Shown: one piece after another, positions 33,380 through 45,289 of the stretch | Position numbering within the stretch: position 1 is the first letter of the stretch | Layout: every line of letters begins with the position of its first letter | Origin: Symbiodinium natans | Taxonomy: Eukaryota > Sar > Dinophyceae > Suessiales > Symbiodiniaceae | Assembly: GCA_905221605.1 (NCBI GenBank) | Contig: CAJNDS010000273.1 | Coordinates: 99,154-163,153, forward strand | Length of the DNA stretch: 64,000 nt | Direction of reading: 5' to 3' | The notes under the pieces: generated by a model | Told to the model about the DNA's origin: nothing | Seen by the model: the letters and a program-made list of their open reading frames with translations, nothing else | Databases searched by the model: none | Made by a program: the position numbers and the translations under genes

Positions 33380-33498
33380 GGTTTAGGTTCGGGACGTTCC
33401 CCCTTGTACTAACAGCCCTGTATAGGGAGTATATTCTATGGGGTACTGCAATCCCATTAAGGACTGCTAGTGCAAGGGGGAACATCCCAAGTTTAGGG
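33380..33498. mobile_element. MITE copy 4, inserted in a telomere-like repeat
   Basis: The element is about 33388-33490, with GTTTAGG on both sides. The junctions read TTTAG|GTTCGGG and GTTTAG|GGC, again an AG|GT...AG|G unit on plus. Confidence 0.8.
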
Positions 33499-33768
33499 CA
33501 TATTGGGAGAGTTTTGAACCATTGCGGAAAAAAAAACTTGTGTACTTTGAGCTGAAGCGCCGGTCCCGGAGATCTTGGAGCACGTGGCAGCCTCCTGTGC
33601 CCCCCAGAAGCCCAGGCTCCAAGAGTGACAGGGACACCCTCATGCTCGAAGGACTCTTATGTTTTTTGGGTTTCGACTCTCACACTGGCGCACGCATACG
33701 CTTGCGTTCTCTTTTGTTGGCTTGCGTGTCGCGCCTGCCTGTCCTGAAGTTGCGAGGCGAAAAAATGT

Positions 33769-34060
33769 CTCTCTCTCTCTCTCTCTCTCGCTTTTGTTCA
33801 TTGTTTTTCCTTTCTCTTCTTCTTCTTCTTCTTCTTCTTCTTCTTCTTCTTCTTCTTCTTCAGGGCTTGAAGGGAGCGCGTGAGCACACCCTCCATGCAC
33901 GAGGCGCGCCCGGTCCGTGATCCCGTCAGCGTGAGACATATATGCCCCTCCCAAGAGATCGCCCCTACCCCAGCGATGCAGTGAGAGTACAACCAAGATC
34001 GTCTCCCTGTATGGCCATGTGAAATTGCTCTCTCTCTCTCTCTCTCTCTCTCTCTTGCAG
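33769..34060. repeat. CT, CTT and CT microsatellites
   Basis: (CT)n at 33769-33790, (CTT)n at 33814-33861 ending CAG|GGCTTG, and (CT)n at 34027-34054 ending TTGCAG|ACTCG. On plus, two of them look like ready-made polypyrimidine tracts with acceptors. Confidence 0.75.
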
Positions 34061-34580
34061 ACTCGAAACCCCACATAAACCCCCAAAGGCGGAATGAACC
34101 CCAAAAGCCCTCAAGCTTCTGAACTCCCAAGAGCGGGCTCCCGTGAGTCGGTCTGGAGGCAGAAAGCCATCAGCACCCCACAGAAGTAGCCTCAGCAAGA
34201 TTAGGGGCCTAGGGTTTAGGGGGTTTAGGGTTTAGGGTTGAGGTTTAGGAGAGTTGCTGGTTCAGTGGCTTAGGGCGTAGAGATTCGAAGTATTGGGGTT
34301 GTAGGGTTTGGAGTTTAGGGACTATGACGGGCCTGCATTAGAACCCGATACGGATTCTAAGAGGCTGTGTTGCAAGTGCTCCGAGTCTAGGGCTCTCAGG
34401 GCTAACCGTTCTATGTTTCGGGCTCTTGAGGCTTAAAGGCCCTAAGCCACCAGCACTCCCCAACTACCCTTTAGTGAAGGGGGCTTATTTACCCTATGAG
34501 TATGGTTCAAGGGTGGTTGGAGGGGTTCTGGTGATTGAGGGGCTGTTAGAACTGGAGGAGGGGTTGCTTATTTCTCCACA

Positions 34581-34735
34581 GATGGGGCTTCAGCAACCCC
34601 AGCAAAGGGTGTCCCTGGAGTCTAGGAGGGTGTCCCTGGAGTCTAGGAGGGTGAAGGCTTGGGGACCTCTCGCACTTGGTTTGGTTTGGGATGAAAAGCA
34701 AGCGGTTTCGGTTGCTGTCTTGAGCTCAGGCTAAA
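34581..34735 (+). CDS. Candidate plus-strand exon with a 21-bp tandem duplication
   Basis: Acceptor TTATTTCTCCACAG, then MGLQQPQQRVSLESRR. The unit encoding VSLESRR is present twice in tandem. The frame runs to a TAA at 34733. A GTGAAG donor after the second copy is possible. No family. Confidence 0.3.
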
Positions 34736-35440
34736 CAACCCATCTCTCTAGAGCCACACAAATAAGACCCAGGGCCGGACATGTAGGATCGAAATGGTCA
34801 GTTCCCGGCCTACTCCCGGGTTTAGGGTTTAGGGTTTTTTTGCCACCCGACTAGTCACAGGGTAGATTCTTTCCCAGCAAGTAGAGGGCTTTAGGACGGC
34901 CTAGGTTTTTCACGCCTGGTTTGGCTTCGGGCGAGAAGCAGTGGACAAAGGACAGCGCAGGCACGTTGTCCTTGCCGAGCGGCGGAGGAGATTCTTCTGA
35001 ACCATAAAGAAACTACAACGACTCCCCCGTAATGCTTCCACAAGCCCAAGACCATGATTCAGTCACATTCAGGGTGGGTGGGGAACCAAGTATAGAGTTC
35101 AGGGACCTTGAGGTCTTGTACTAGAACCCCTGAACCTCCCCCCCAAAAAAAACAAAAAACACCTTCATGCTTGCGCGAGTCCTCCAGGCTGATCAGCTTC
35201 CCAGGTGCCTTGGTGCATCAGCGCATGCCACTTTCCTGGGAACACAGACTCGCTTACGCGAACACCTCTCATACACCTCCCTAAGCCCCGCCTGTCCCCC
35301 AGAGGTCTTTAGAAGAGTTGATGTGCGACCCCGATCGGCTTGAGGGATTGGGGTGGGGTGAAGTTCAAGTTGGCTCCAAGATCAAGACCTCAGGTCAAGT
35401 TAAGTCCCTGGAGCCCCGAACCGTTTGCCCTGAAGCCTTC

Positions 35441-35572
35441 TCATTGCAGCAAAAACGCGGCGAAGGGCCAGATGACCACCCAGGCCACCACTCCCAAACA
35501 GGCCAGTCTTTGCGCAACACGGCCTTTGTCCCTCAGCGAAAGTTGTTGACTGCAGGCGTGCTTGGCTTCGCT
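35441..35572 (-). CDS. Candidate exon, strand ambiguous
   Basis: On minus the frame ends in a transmembrane-like LACLGVVAWVVIWPFAAFLL and TGA. On plus the same DNA has a strong CTTCTCATTGCAG acceptor at 35449 and an open frame (KNAAKGQMTTQATTPKQASL). Only one can be right; I cannot decide. Confidence 0.27.
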   Translation of the reverse strand, partial: SEAKHACSQQLSLRDKGRVAQRLACLGVVAWVVIWPFAAFLLQ

Positions 35573-35753
35573 TCTTTAGCCTTGAGGGTCTTGTTTAAGT
35601 AGCACGGCACTTTACTCAGGCGGAGTGGCTATCCAGCCCTGAAGCAAGAAGCCGAACTCCAGGTAACAGGCTCTCATCCCCCCAGGCCCTCTACCCAAAA
35701 ACACCCGTCCAAGCCCCACGGGACAAGAGCACCACACACTTCAGGCAACACTA

Positions 35754-35878
35754 GCAGGAAGTTGGGATGTTCCCCTTCCACTAGCGGTCCTTAATAGGGA
35801 TCATAATCGGGGGTACTAGAGTTACTAGAATCCCTATTCAACACTGCTAGTACAAGGGGGAACAAGACAAGCAGGAAG
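35754..35878. mobile_element. MITE copy 5, perfect target duplication
   Basis: The element is 35762-35870. GCAGGAAG is repeated exactly at 35754-35761 and 35871-35878. The right terminus is altered (AACAAGACAA). Confidence 0.85.
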
Positions 35879-36920
35879 CTCAACCTAGAGATTCGAAGCC
35901 TACTGCTGGGGACGGGTCCAGGTCCACTTCCCCAGGCTGAAAAAGGCATTCTCCAGTAGCCAGCAGAAGGAGAGGGCGCTGAAGAAAAAGCCTGGACTTT
36001 GTCCGCAGGCTTCCCTAAACCTACAACTGGCTTAAGAACCCCCCAAAGCATAAATGAAATAAAAATACTCTGAAGCCATAAAGTCCCAAATACTGGAATT
36101 TCGGGGTGAGGGATGCTCAGGTCACTCGAGTTTCGGCAAAAAGCTCAAAAGCCTTCAGCCTCCCCCCGAGGCCCTTTAGGGTGCAACTCACGCGTCCTCA
36201 CTTTTGAAGATAACCGTTTGAGCCCGGAACTGGGATCTGTGCCGGAGGTGTGAGTTCGACTCAGGACTGCGCCGAGCACTGGATAACCCGAAACACGTGG
36301 CCCCACTTCCCGAAAGCCCTTGGCCTGGGCCGTTCAGCCGGTGGAGAAAGCGCTGCCTCGGTCCGCGAAGTCTCCCCCCCCATGTGGTTTAAAAGGCTTC
36401 TGAGGCCACGAGGCTTCTGGGGTTTTAGGTGTCAAAGCTGGGGGTATCACGAACAGTCATCAAACACCCGGATGGGTAACACATGGCAAACCACCCCCTG
36501 TGGTTGGCAAGACCTGTATTTCCTGAACGTCTCCCTCAATCCCCCACTTCCCCAAGTCTCCCAGCGGCCCTCAAACTCTAAACCTAATATCCTGTTTGGG
36601 GACCAAGTGAACCCCAAAATTGCGGTCTTTCACCTTCTTCTGCCCTACCACTGCAATTTCGATATTAAGGCCTATAAAAACTCTAAACCCTTTCAGGGTT
36701 CATTTTGGTCCCAAATATCCTGTGAAAATTCCGGGAGGGGCGGCTGCTGAACCCAAGCCACGGGAGGAAGGACTGCAGCATCAGGGCCTCGAAGAGCAGA
36801 TCCACTGGCCGCAGGGGCTCCTTGGATCTGTTGCCCGAAATTGGAGGGGAGGGGGGGTTGGGGTGGAGGGGGGTTTAGGGTTTAGGGCTTCGGTTTTTTT
36901 TTTTCGTTGGGGGGGGGTCG

Positions 36921-37343
36921 TTGGTGTTCTTCTTGTGTCGCCCGCCTAGTTCCAGAACTCGCTTCGGGTTCGGTATGGCGCTGGCCACTGAGGTTAATTT
37001 TGCTATGCCACTCCTCGTAGCAGCGCCCTTGTTAGCTGCTGAAGGATGGGGATGGGAGCACGGCCCTCAACAATCAAGCACGTCAAAATGTCAAGACAAC
37101 ACTCTGCACCAAGTCATGTCTAGTCTCCCGCTGCAAGGTCAGAGCATTGACCAGAGACCAGCCCAGCGCGAGCCTCAGTTCAGGGAGAAGCAAGAGCCCT
37201 GTTCCAGACTGAAGCTCCGACGCGCATGCAGACCTACTGCTCATTTCTGCATAGAAGCTCCCAGCTTCTGCAGGCCTATCTTTACATCTGAAATCCGGGT
37301 AAGTTCACCGACTTGCAGAGGGCCTGCCGTGCCTGTAACCTGA
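36921..37343 (+). CDS. Candidate plus-strand exon group
   Basis: A 140-codon plus frame (ATEVNFAMPLLVAAPLLAAE, REKQEPCSRLKLRRACR) contains two splice-like cuts: AAG|GTCAGA at 37138 and a microexon at about 37275-37299 (PIFTSEIR) between CCCAGCTTCTGCAG and GTAAGT. A plus-strand gene is possible. No family recognised. Confidence 0.3.
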   Translation: MVFFLCRPPSSRTRFGFGMALATEVNFAMPLLVAAPLLAAEGWGWEHGPQQSSTSKCQDNTLHQVMSSLPLQGQSIDQRPAQREPQFREKQEPCSRLKLRRACRPTAHFCIEAPSFCRPIFTSEIRVSSPTCRGPAVPVT

Positions 37344-37594
37344 ACCTGCAGCCGAGCAGCATGTACAAAGGGTACCTCATGGCACCAGCATTCACCCGTC
37401 ACGGAGTTTTGAGGTCAGCGCGTGGCCCGACAAAACTTTCTTACACTGCTCTTTAAAGTCTCACACCTTTAGGCCCCAAACCCCCGGATTCTGTCCCTCC
37501 TTCAGGGCGTTTCTGGATATTTAGGGTCTTAGCATGAGGGATCCAAAAACAGGGCTTCAATGCTTCTCAGCTGTAGGGCTGCCAAGCCCATGAC

Positions 37595-37783
37595 ATGTGC
37601 TGCCAAGGCGCACAATCGCCAGGTGTCGCTGGAGGCTTTGCCTACTTGGCAGCCTTGTCTCCGGACGCTTCAAGGTTCGCAGATGTTTTTAAATCTTGTG
37701 TTGCTACATTCGAGCGTTTTCCCGTGGAACTTGTTTTTTTGTTCGCAGGTTCCTCTTCTGCAACCCCTTCTGGGATTTTTTAA
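37595..37783 (+). CDS. Candidate plus-strand exon
   Basis: Frame with GFAYLAALSPDASRFADVFK then FERFPVELVFLFAG, ending at a TAA. Protein-like, but without firm borders. Confidence 0.28.
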   Translation: MCCQGAQSPGVAGGFAYLAALSPDASRFADVFKSCVATFERFPVELVFLFAGSSSATPSGIF

Positions 37784-38689
37784 ACTTAAAACGTAGGTTT
37801 GGGGGTGTTAAGGTAAATGTCTAAAGCCTAGGGTTCAGGGTCTTAAGAACCAAAGGTTGCTAGCTAGGGGCTCCTTACGCTCCCGAGGAAGAACGGTCCC
37901 CATTTCCCAAAGCCCTGAGATCCCAAGTGCTGGCAAAGTAAGGCTTGAGATGTAGGCTTTGCCGGTGTTCAGAAGGTCCCTCCAGGCTTGGGATCTGGGC
38001 AAGTCTTGGCAAATTTCGATGCCAAAACAAGCCACCAACAGAGCTCGGCTAGCCCCCCCACTATCTGCCATGACAATGCCATGGAATTCGCCTAGGCAGT
38101 TCTCTCAATGACCCCTTTTCGGTAACTTCTGAAGGCCTGTGTCATGACGGGGCCCCAAAAGCATGGATGATTTTGAGAACTGCCCACAATCACATGATGC
38201 CAAGTGCAGCATTCAACCCGAACTGATGTAAGCCTCTGCGACAATTGAACCCTAAACCTGTGATGCTCTTGAGTATTAACAGATCACTGTTAAGTCGTAG
38301 CTGTATAGAACTCAGAAAGCCTAGCTATTCGAGCTACATACGGGTCGTGAAAGCCTCAGGCAAAGCACTAAACCCAAGCTCCTTGGTTCCAAGGTTGTTC
38401 AGGGGATCTGCCGGCCAGGATGCAATGCAGGCTGGGTGTTGCGCTGCAACTTGACATGTGCACTGCCGAGCCTCGGAAGCACGGTAGCATCGTGGGCTTA
38501 GGGCTCCGGGTTAATTAGGGGCACCCTTCAAACCCTTTCCGCATCTGGGCTCCCTCAGGGATGTAGCCAGAACCCCAAGCCCCAAGCCCCAAGCAGCCCC
38601 TCCAAACATATCATGCCGCCACGCAGCCCGGAGAGCAGAAAGAACAGCGAGAACCTGGGTTGTGTCACAACTCCTATCTTGGGCTAGGC

Positions 38690-38794
38690 TTGGGATGTTC
38701 CCCCTTTTTGAAACAGTCCTTAATATATGGGGATTATAATCTCGGGGTACTAAAATCCCGCTTAAGGGCTGTTGGTATAAGGGGGACATCCCTG
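38690..38794. mobile_element. MITE copy 6
   Basis: TTGGGATGTTCCCCC at the left, GTATAAGGGGGACATCCC at the right, diverged centre. The target duplication is not clear. Confidence 0.75.
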
Positions 38795-39553
38795 CGTGAA
38801 CGGAGGCATACGGAGGCCGCCAAGCTGCTACAAACAACACCCTCGAGAGCCCTCGGCAACGTTGAAGAAAACAAACCCCAAAAAACACAATGCTAAGCCC
38901 TAAGTACATACGTCATGCCTGAGATACCATGCATACCTTGGCCCCACATAGAACCCTCAAATCTTGACAGCCACAACCAGGCAAACTTCAAAAACACAAA
39001 GATTAAGCCCTACAAGCCATCAGCCCTAAGCGTGAGCCAGGGCGCCACGAGGCGCCCCAGGCGTTGAATCCCGCCCAGCTCACGGGGCCATAATTGTTGA
39101 AGACCTCTGGTTGCTCTACGTCGCGGGTTGGGTAGACCCAGGAACAAAGAAGGGTGCCCCTTTGGGTTCATTAAAGGGGTTTATGAGGGAACCCAAACCT
39201 TGAGAAAGGGAATAAGGGCCTACTCTGGGTCCTAGAGGGGTATAGGTCTCAGGGTTCAGGGGTCCATTTTGAGTCAATGATACGACTCCCACCACTCCCA
39301 CCAGCGCTCCACCCCAAACCCCAAGCTGAAGACACCAAGTATCCTCAAAAACCCGAAAAGCTGAAACCCCAACTTTTCCTGAGTACCAAACCCAAAACGC
39401 CAAAAGCCAAACCCCTACACTCCTGCAACCTGAACCCTACAGTAAACCCTGAACCCTGAACCCGAAGCTCTACGTCTACGTCGACACGAGGGCACGAGGT
39501 GAATGGCTCCCACCAAGCGCACCGGGGCCAACATGGCGAGATCCTTTTGCATG

Positions 39554-39639
39554 GGCTGAGTTTGGGATGTTCCCCTGATACTAACAGTCCTGAATAGGAT
39601 AGTAGTGCCCCCTTAAGGGGGAACATCCCAAGGTTTAGT
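39554..39639. mobile_element. MITE copy 7, internally deleted
   Basis: The element is 39562-39631, only 70 bp. Much of the right arm is missing but both termini are intact. Flanks GGCTGAGT / GGTTTAGT match 6 of 8. Confidence 0.75.
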
Positions 39640-39903
39640 CTTTGTTTCTCGCCAGTATGCTTTTTGCACACGCATAGCTGGACGAACTGCTCCGCAGGGA
39701 TTCCAAGAAGGCACGGGATGTCTTAAGAAATAAAAGGGGGGTGTGCCGGTTTAGGGTGGAGGGCTTAGGCTTTATAGGGTTCAGGGTTTATAAAGTGTAG
39801 GGTGCAGCTCCGTCTCGCGGGGGCATAAGTGCCATAAGTGCCGAGGGGTGCGAGAGCGCAGTACAGAATCGTTATAAAGACGATGGTTTCTGACATGAGC
39901 TTT

Positions 39904-40042
39904 TCAGGCTTCGGGAGTTTGTGGGACGGTTGGGGACTGCTCAAATGGGCCTTCGGATTTGGGATCTGCGTTTGCAGTGTCTCTCTCTTGCTGGAAGAAG
40001 GGTGCAAAAAGATCACCATTCCAGGCATGGCCAGAGTCGCCC
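39904..40042 (-). CDS. Candidate terminal exon starting at a telomere-like TTTAG
   Basis: Minus: TTTAG|G, then GDSGHAWNGDLFAPFFQQER, NADPKSEGPFEQSPTVPQTP and TGA, 45 residues. The acceptor is the last unit of the CCCTAAA cluster at 40041-40070. No family recognised. Confidence 0.4.
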
Positions 40043-41378
40043 CTAAACCCTCAACCCTAAACCCTAAACCCGAAAGATTCTCATCATTATATCCTTGTCA
40101 ATAAGGCACCCATGCCGAAGTAGGCTTCGACCAGGCTAGACTTCTTAGCAGCTACAGCCGCTCTCAGAACACAAAAGCCCTTTTGCCACAGCACAGGGCT
40201 CTTTGGGGTATAGCGTTTTGGGTTTTTAATCGCTCGGGTTGAGGGTTTAGGTTTTAGTCGCTCACCTGTCTTGCCATGGGGTTTAGGGTTCAGGGTTTAA
40301 CTGCAAACCGAAAAGTAGTGACTCTCGGCTGGCAGGTCCCATAGGCGATAGTCTTTATTGTCACATTGGCCTGTGTACACAGATGCCAGCACCGAGGTGA
40401 ATGTACTTTAGTGAGGCCGATCTTCATTCCGCCCTCAACCGAGTATGGGCAGAAGTACGCAGCAAAGATGAACTTTGTTCCTCGCCCTCCGCCCAGCCTT
40501 GTCGGCCGCCCCGGGATGAAGGTCAGGGTTCCTGAGCATTTGCATTTAGGGCGTAGGGGTAATTACAGAATGTGTTTGTAGTTTGAGAGTTGAGACCTCC
40601 AAGAAGTTTGTGCGGCTCTGACGGCTTAAAAAAGGTCCAGCCTTCGTTTAACAGCCGGTCGGAGAGGACTAAATATCTTTCTAACTAGCCTACTCGCAAA
40701 TCCAATACTCTAGTGAACATGAGAAGAACACAACACAGTATAATTGCTAGTTCAGATGCCGAAGTACAAATAAATGCCTTTTCAAGAAGTACATATACAC
40801 ATCGAAATAAAACAAGGAACATATACGAAAGGCTCCTTGTGTAGCCAGATTGAGGGCCAGGGAGGCATGCAGCCAAGAGCCAGTAGTGAAGCCTTAACAA
40901 ATAAGATGGAAGACAGAGATTCCTGCACAAGAAAAAAGCTGAAGTCTGGGCTCTACGGGCTCTGCTGTGTAAGAAGCCCAACAAAAACCTGAAACCTTCG
41001 ACGCTCTTGAATTCTCAAACTCCAAATGCTCCCAAAACAGGGATTCTTGTGGTTTGACACCTCACACACTTGTGAAGCTAGCAGCGCCGTGCACCCTGTA
41101 GGCGCGGTGACTTGAGGTTTCGGACGGCCTCTCTGAAGCCTGAAGCACTGAAGCCCCAAACTCCTATAAGCCCTGCTTCAGGCACGGCGAATTTGCAAGC
41201 AGATTCATTACAGTTGCGGGCAGGAGGCACGGAGGTCTCTGACCCTTGGCTGCGGGAGTCCTCGGAGAGGGGCTTGGGGGGGCGAACCATCCCTCGACCA
41301 ACCCTAGTTTAGGTGCTATAAACCCCCTCTTTTTTGAAGCGTGGACGGAGCCTACAACCCTAAACCCCAGGTCTAAAC

Positions 41379-41451
41379 CCTCTCCCCGCCGGGCGGCCAA
41401 GAAGAAGCTCATGGCGTGAGCGAGAAATCGGCCGATACCTCCCACAGTTGT
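41379..41451 (-). CDS. Candidate exon
   Basis: Minus frame GGIGRFLAHAMSFFLAARRG between CCCGAG and G|GTTTAG. Short, amphipathic to membrane-like. Unassigned. Confidence 0.3.
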
Positions 41452-42901
41452 CTCGGGTTTAGGGTTTAGTTAGGGTTTAGGGTTTACTTAACGTTTGGGG
41501 TTTAATTGGGGTTTCATCACTTTTTGTTTTTTGCCTTTTTTTCCTTTTGTGCTGCTCCTAGCATCAGGTTAAGACATGAAGTAACTCATGACCATGACCG
41601 GGGGTTAGATGACAGCCGCTTGTCTCCCACCTTTACGTATACATGCCAAGCAATGGCGGCCGAAGGCTGGCTTAACAACAGACAAAGCCGGCTAGCAAAC
41701 AGAAGAATATGTTGAAAGAGCATGGTCCAATAGGTTATTAACCCATGGCGGTTTGGTGTGAATGGAACCCTAACCCCCCGAAATCCTCCCCAAATTGAAT
41801 GCCCACCCCACCTTCTACCATCGCGCAGAGCAAGCACATCAGAAGTAACATGACCTGAGGGTCGGAGCATGAGGGGCGGCGAGAAGGTTGGGGACTTAGT
41901 GGCCCGTGCCCAGCAAAACTCTACAACCTGCTTCTCTCCCTCCCTCTCTCCTGCTCGTCCTGCACCCTATGACTTTATGAACAGTCTAAGCGACCCCGGA
42001 GCTCTGAGCCTCTAGGGTTCGACCTTGGACCCCCTTTAGGGGTATAACCTTAGTACGAGTTGAAAGCACTGAACTCTGCACCCGAAAGACCCACCCTGAG
42101 CCATTTCCTCTGGTTCCCTTCTCAGCGGAGACGCGAAGACCATCATCTGCGGGGAGGTCTCCACGCCTCGCATCGAAGGAGACACCGAGGGGTCAGATGG
42201 CGCAAGAAGTAGAACCCCATAGGGTTTAAGGCTTAAAGGTTGGGTTTAGGGAGGAGGTCCCCGAAAGGGCTTTCGCACATGTCTACCCAATCGGTCATGG
42301 CGCTCGGACTGGTTCCTGTCATGACTTGGAGAACATCTTGTCGTGTCCGGCCTTAATGACTTCCCAGGTGAGCGTAGATACTGACAAGTACTGACATGAG
42401 CCCTGCAGCCGCTCCCACTCCCCTTGTGCGAACCACCTACCCCCAACTCCACCTTAAACAACCAGCCAAGCACTGCGAACGACCCTGGACATCAGCCTCG
42501 AAACCCTAGAACCTAGGTGAGGCCCATCCAGCCCAAACGCTGGGGCGAACCTCAAACACTCCTTTTTGAAACACGTGCTGAGCCACACCCTCACAGACTT
42601 CCTAGTCTATCTGAATACGCCCGACTCGCTCCACCTCAAAAAAGGTTTTCAGCTAGAGGTTGCGAGCAGGCCCCACTGAGCCCCACTGAGCTCCACTGGT
42701 CAGTTAAAGCAGAGCTTAGGTTCTCCAAATGCGATGATTGTTGCTACAAATCATGCTGGAAACTCCCGACATGTAAAGCTCAACCAACCGTTGGCTCAGT
42801 GTGTACCGGCTACCAGAGAGCCAATACATTCTTCTCGCCTCGGTCGGGGAAGGTCGCGGGGCCGACATCCTCCTGACGGTTCTTTTGAAGGATTGTCGCA
42901 G

Positions 42902-43003
42902 GCGCGGCTTCTGAAGAGGGGCTATAGTGCTATTGCTCCAGCTAGTGGTCGCGCAGTTGCTATTCTCCTGTTTATCGTTGCTGGCGTTGCTATCTCCTCT
43001 TGA
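42902..43003 (+). CDS. Candidate plus-strand tail-anchor exon
   Basis: After GATTGTCGCAG the plus frame reads LLKRGYSAIAPASGRAVAIL then LFIVAGVAISS and TGA, a C-terminal hydrophobic anchor. Unassigned. Confidence 0.33.
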   Translation, partial: ARLLKRGYSAIAPASGRAVAILLFIVAGVAISS

Positions 43004-43009
43004 CTGATG

Positions 43010-44280
43010 GCGTTGTTGTCGGGTTGGAAGGTTTTGGGCTCTCCCCGCCCCCTCTCCCCCTCACTTTCGAAGGTTGTTGGGTTTATTGTGGGGCCTTTTG
43101 CCTCCAGGCCTGTCTCCCCTCAGACCCAAGACCACAAAACCAAATCAGGGCTTAGTGGAAATGAGGGGCGGGTGCCCTGAGGAGTTCTCCCTGCAATGGG
43201 ACGGAGCATTGAAAGCTGCTCTTACAGGTCTGTGAGTGATGAGTGAAGCCTGTGGGCTAGGATATGACAGCGCGTGGTGTGGATGGGTCAAAAACGAGGC
43301 CTATGTCATCAGAATAGGCATTCTCTGGCTAGCTTAGAGTACGTTCATTCCATAGCGGTGAAGAAAGGGGCACAAGTTGCATCTACTGCTGCTCCTGTCT
43401 TGCGGGCTGGATTTGGGGGGGGGGGGGGTACAAGAGACGGCAGCGGTCGCCTTGAGGGGCGACAGGGGCGCCTGCCAGGGACAGGTGGTTCTCGGCAGTT
43501 CTTCCGGTTTAAGGCCTTCGGCTCTTTCTTCGGGGGTTAGGGTTTTTTGGGCTCAGGGGTATATAGACCCCGCTCGTTCCCTTTTTGTTTGAAACCCTGA
43601 GCCCGAGGCCCCACAACACCTCAGACTTTCAAGCTTAAGAACTCACAACCCCAGAAGGCCCTAAAACTCTCAAGCTTCTTACGAACTCTTGTCTGAGGGC
43701 TTCTGGGACAGTGCTTCGCCGATTTCGTGTCTTTGGAGCAGGTTTAGGGTTGCCGGTGTAGGTTTTGTAGGTTTTACGGTTTTGACCGACCTGTGAGCAT
43801 GAAGGGCGCAGGGTTTGCGAACAGGGTTTAGGGTTGAAGGCCACAAGCCGGCGCGCGAACCCCAAACTTCAACTCATGTACAGCTACCTCCCTGCGCCTG
43901 GATGTCAATTCTCTAAAAGTGCGGTCCACTTTTTTGGTACCCTGCATAGGAGTGGCAGCCTTACCATGAGGATATTTAGAGAAGTGACCCAATGCGCTCT
44001 TGCCTGGGCGGCCTGCGTCAGCGCACCCAGACGCTGCAGGAGGACCCGACCTCCGCAAAAGAAGCTTCATGGCTGTTATGAGGGGAGGCTCTTGGGGGTG
44101 GCGGGGCTTGTTCGGCGCTGTCTCTGTTTCTGAGCAACTGAGGGCAACTGCGATGGGGTTTGGGGCTAGGGGTTGTTTCCCTGCACCCTAGACCCAGGGT
44201 TGGGAACATCTTGGGAGCTTCGAGGTGGCTTGGAGGTCGGAGGCCGGATTTCGGTTCTTCTGTTTGGGGATTCGGTGGGT
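43010..44280. other. No supported gene
   Basis: Unique sequence with a G-run at 43417-43428. Open frames on both strands are short and lack matching splice borders. Confidence 0.4.
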
Positions 44281-44289
44281 TGAACTTTT

Positions 44290-44306
44290 TGCTCTCTCTC
44301 TCTCTC

Positions 44307-44342
<36 letters not shown>

Positions 44343-44486
44343 TGTGTCTGTGTCTGTGTCTGTGTCTGTGTCTGTGTCTGTGTCTGTGTCTGTGTCTGTG
44401 TCTGTGTCTGTGTCTGTGTCTGTGTCTGTGTCGGTGTCCGTGTCCGTGTCCGTGTCCGTGTCCGTGTCTGTGTCTGTGTGCCTGTC
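44290..44486. repeat. CT, TG and (TGTGTC)n microsatellite
   Basis: (CT)n, then (TG)n, then about 20 hexamers TGTGTC with TGTCCG variants. The long open frames on both strands across it are low-complexity artefacts. Confidence 0.95.
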
Positions 44487-44839
44487 CAACTACACAGTGG
44501 TCTACTTCCCCAGCCATCCATATTTCCATCCATCATGCAGATGAGCACAACCAACGAAACAGTCAATATGAGTCCGTTCATTACGTATGTTATATTTTAA
44601 AGTTATCTGTATATGCATATACATATATATATATGGCAACCCCTCCCCGCCAAAAAAAAAAACCAAGAACGCCGAGCTGCAGTACGCCCAGACGCAACTG
44701 ACAGCACGTTAATTAAGTACACATACATCTGTAAAAAAACACTCTGTTATGCATTGTATATGCTACATAAGTTTTGTTGATTTGCTCATGATGCATGGGG
44801 CAGTGGGAAGAGTGTAGGGTCAAAGTCAAGGCGCCATGC

Positions 44840-45055
44840 AGATCTGCGAATCTGCGTTTCTTCTTCGCAGATTTTGCAGCTTCTTGCCTCCCCCCCCCTT
44901 CCATGCCACAGATCAACTCAGATGGTAGCCTGAAGCAAATCTGCAAATTTCCAAGAGTTGAAATCTGCTTTTCCTCGAGAAAACGCAGATTCGCAGATTT
45001 GCCTCTCCATGTCACAGATCAACTCAGACGGTAGCCTGAAAAATCTGCTATGTCA
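44840..45055. repeat. Duplicated hairpin segment
   Basis: A roughly 35-bp segment (CACAGATCAACTCAGA plus GGTAGCCTGAA) occurs at about 44911 and 45013. Around both, ATCTGCGAATCTGCG and its complement form hairpins. Confidence 0.75.
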
Positions 45056-45289
45056 ATAGGGCCTTCATGTTTTAACTATTCAATTCGGGGAGGAGAACTA
45101 ATTCTTGGGCGTGTCCACAACCTTCTTGGCTTCGACAAGGCATCATGCCATACATATGAGAGCATTACAAGAATATGGATGTACACAATCCTCATGACAG
45201 GAAAAACATAGCTGCACCAGCAGCCGAAGCCAAACAAAAGGGTCCTGGACCCCTCCCGCAAGGAGAATAAAATAATCAATGCAAGTTTA

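Larger units (their letters stand above)
31412..33560. other. Repeat-dominated stretch without supported genes
   Basis: Holds the 9-nt array (32148-32345), TTTAGGG variants (32450-32530, 32745-32763, 32836-32948), a MITE (33380-33498) and AT-rich low-complexity sequence near 32650-32740. Confidence 0.5.

Noticed and set aside
36250-36750. 166-codon plus frame
   Set aside because: Starts at a non-ATG codon, has uneven composition and no family. Splice-like cuts are unclear.
44160-44701. Long open frames on both strands with Val-Cys, Ser-Val, Thr-Asp or Arg-His repeats
   Set aside because: Translation of the TG/TGTGTC microsatellite.
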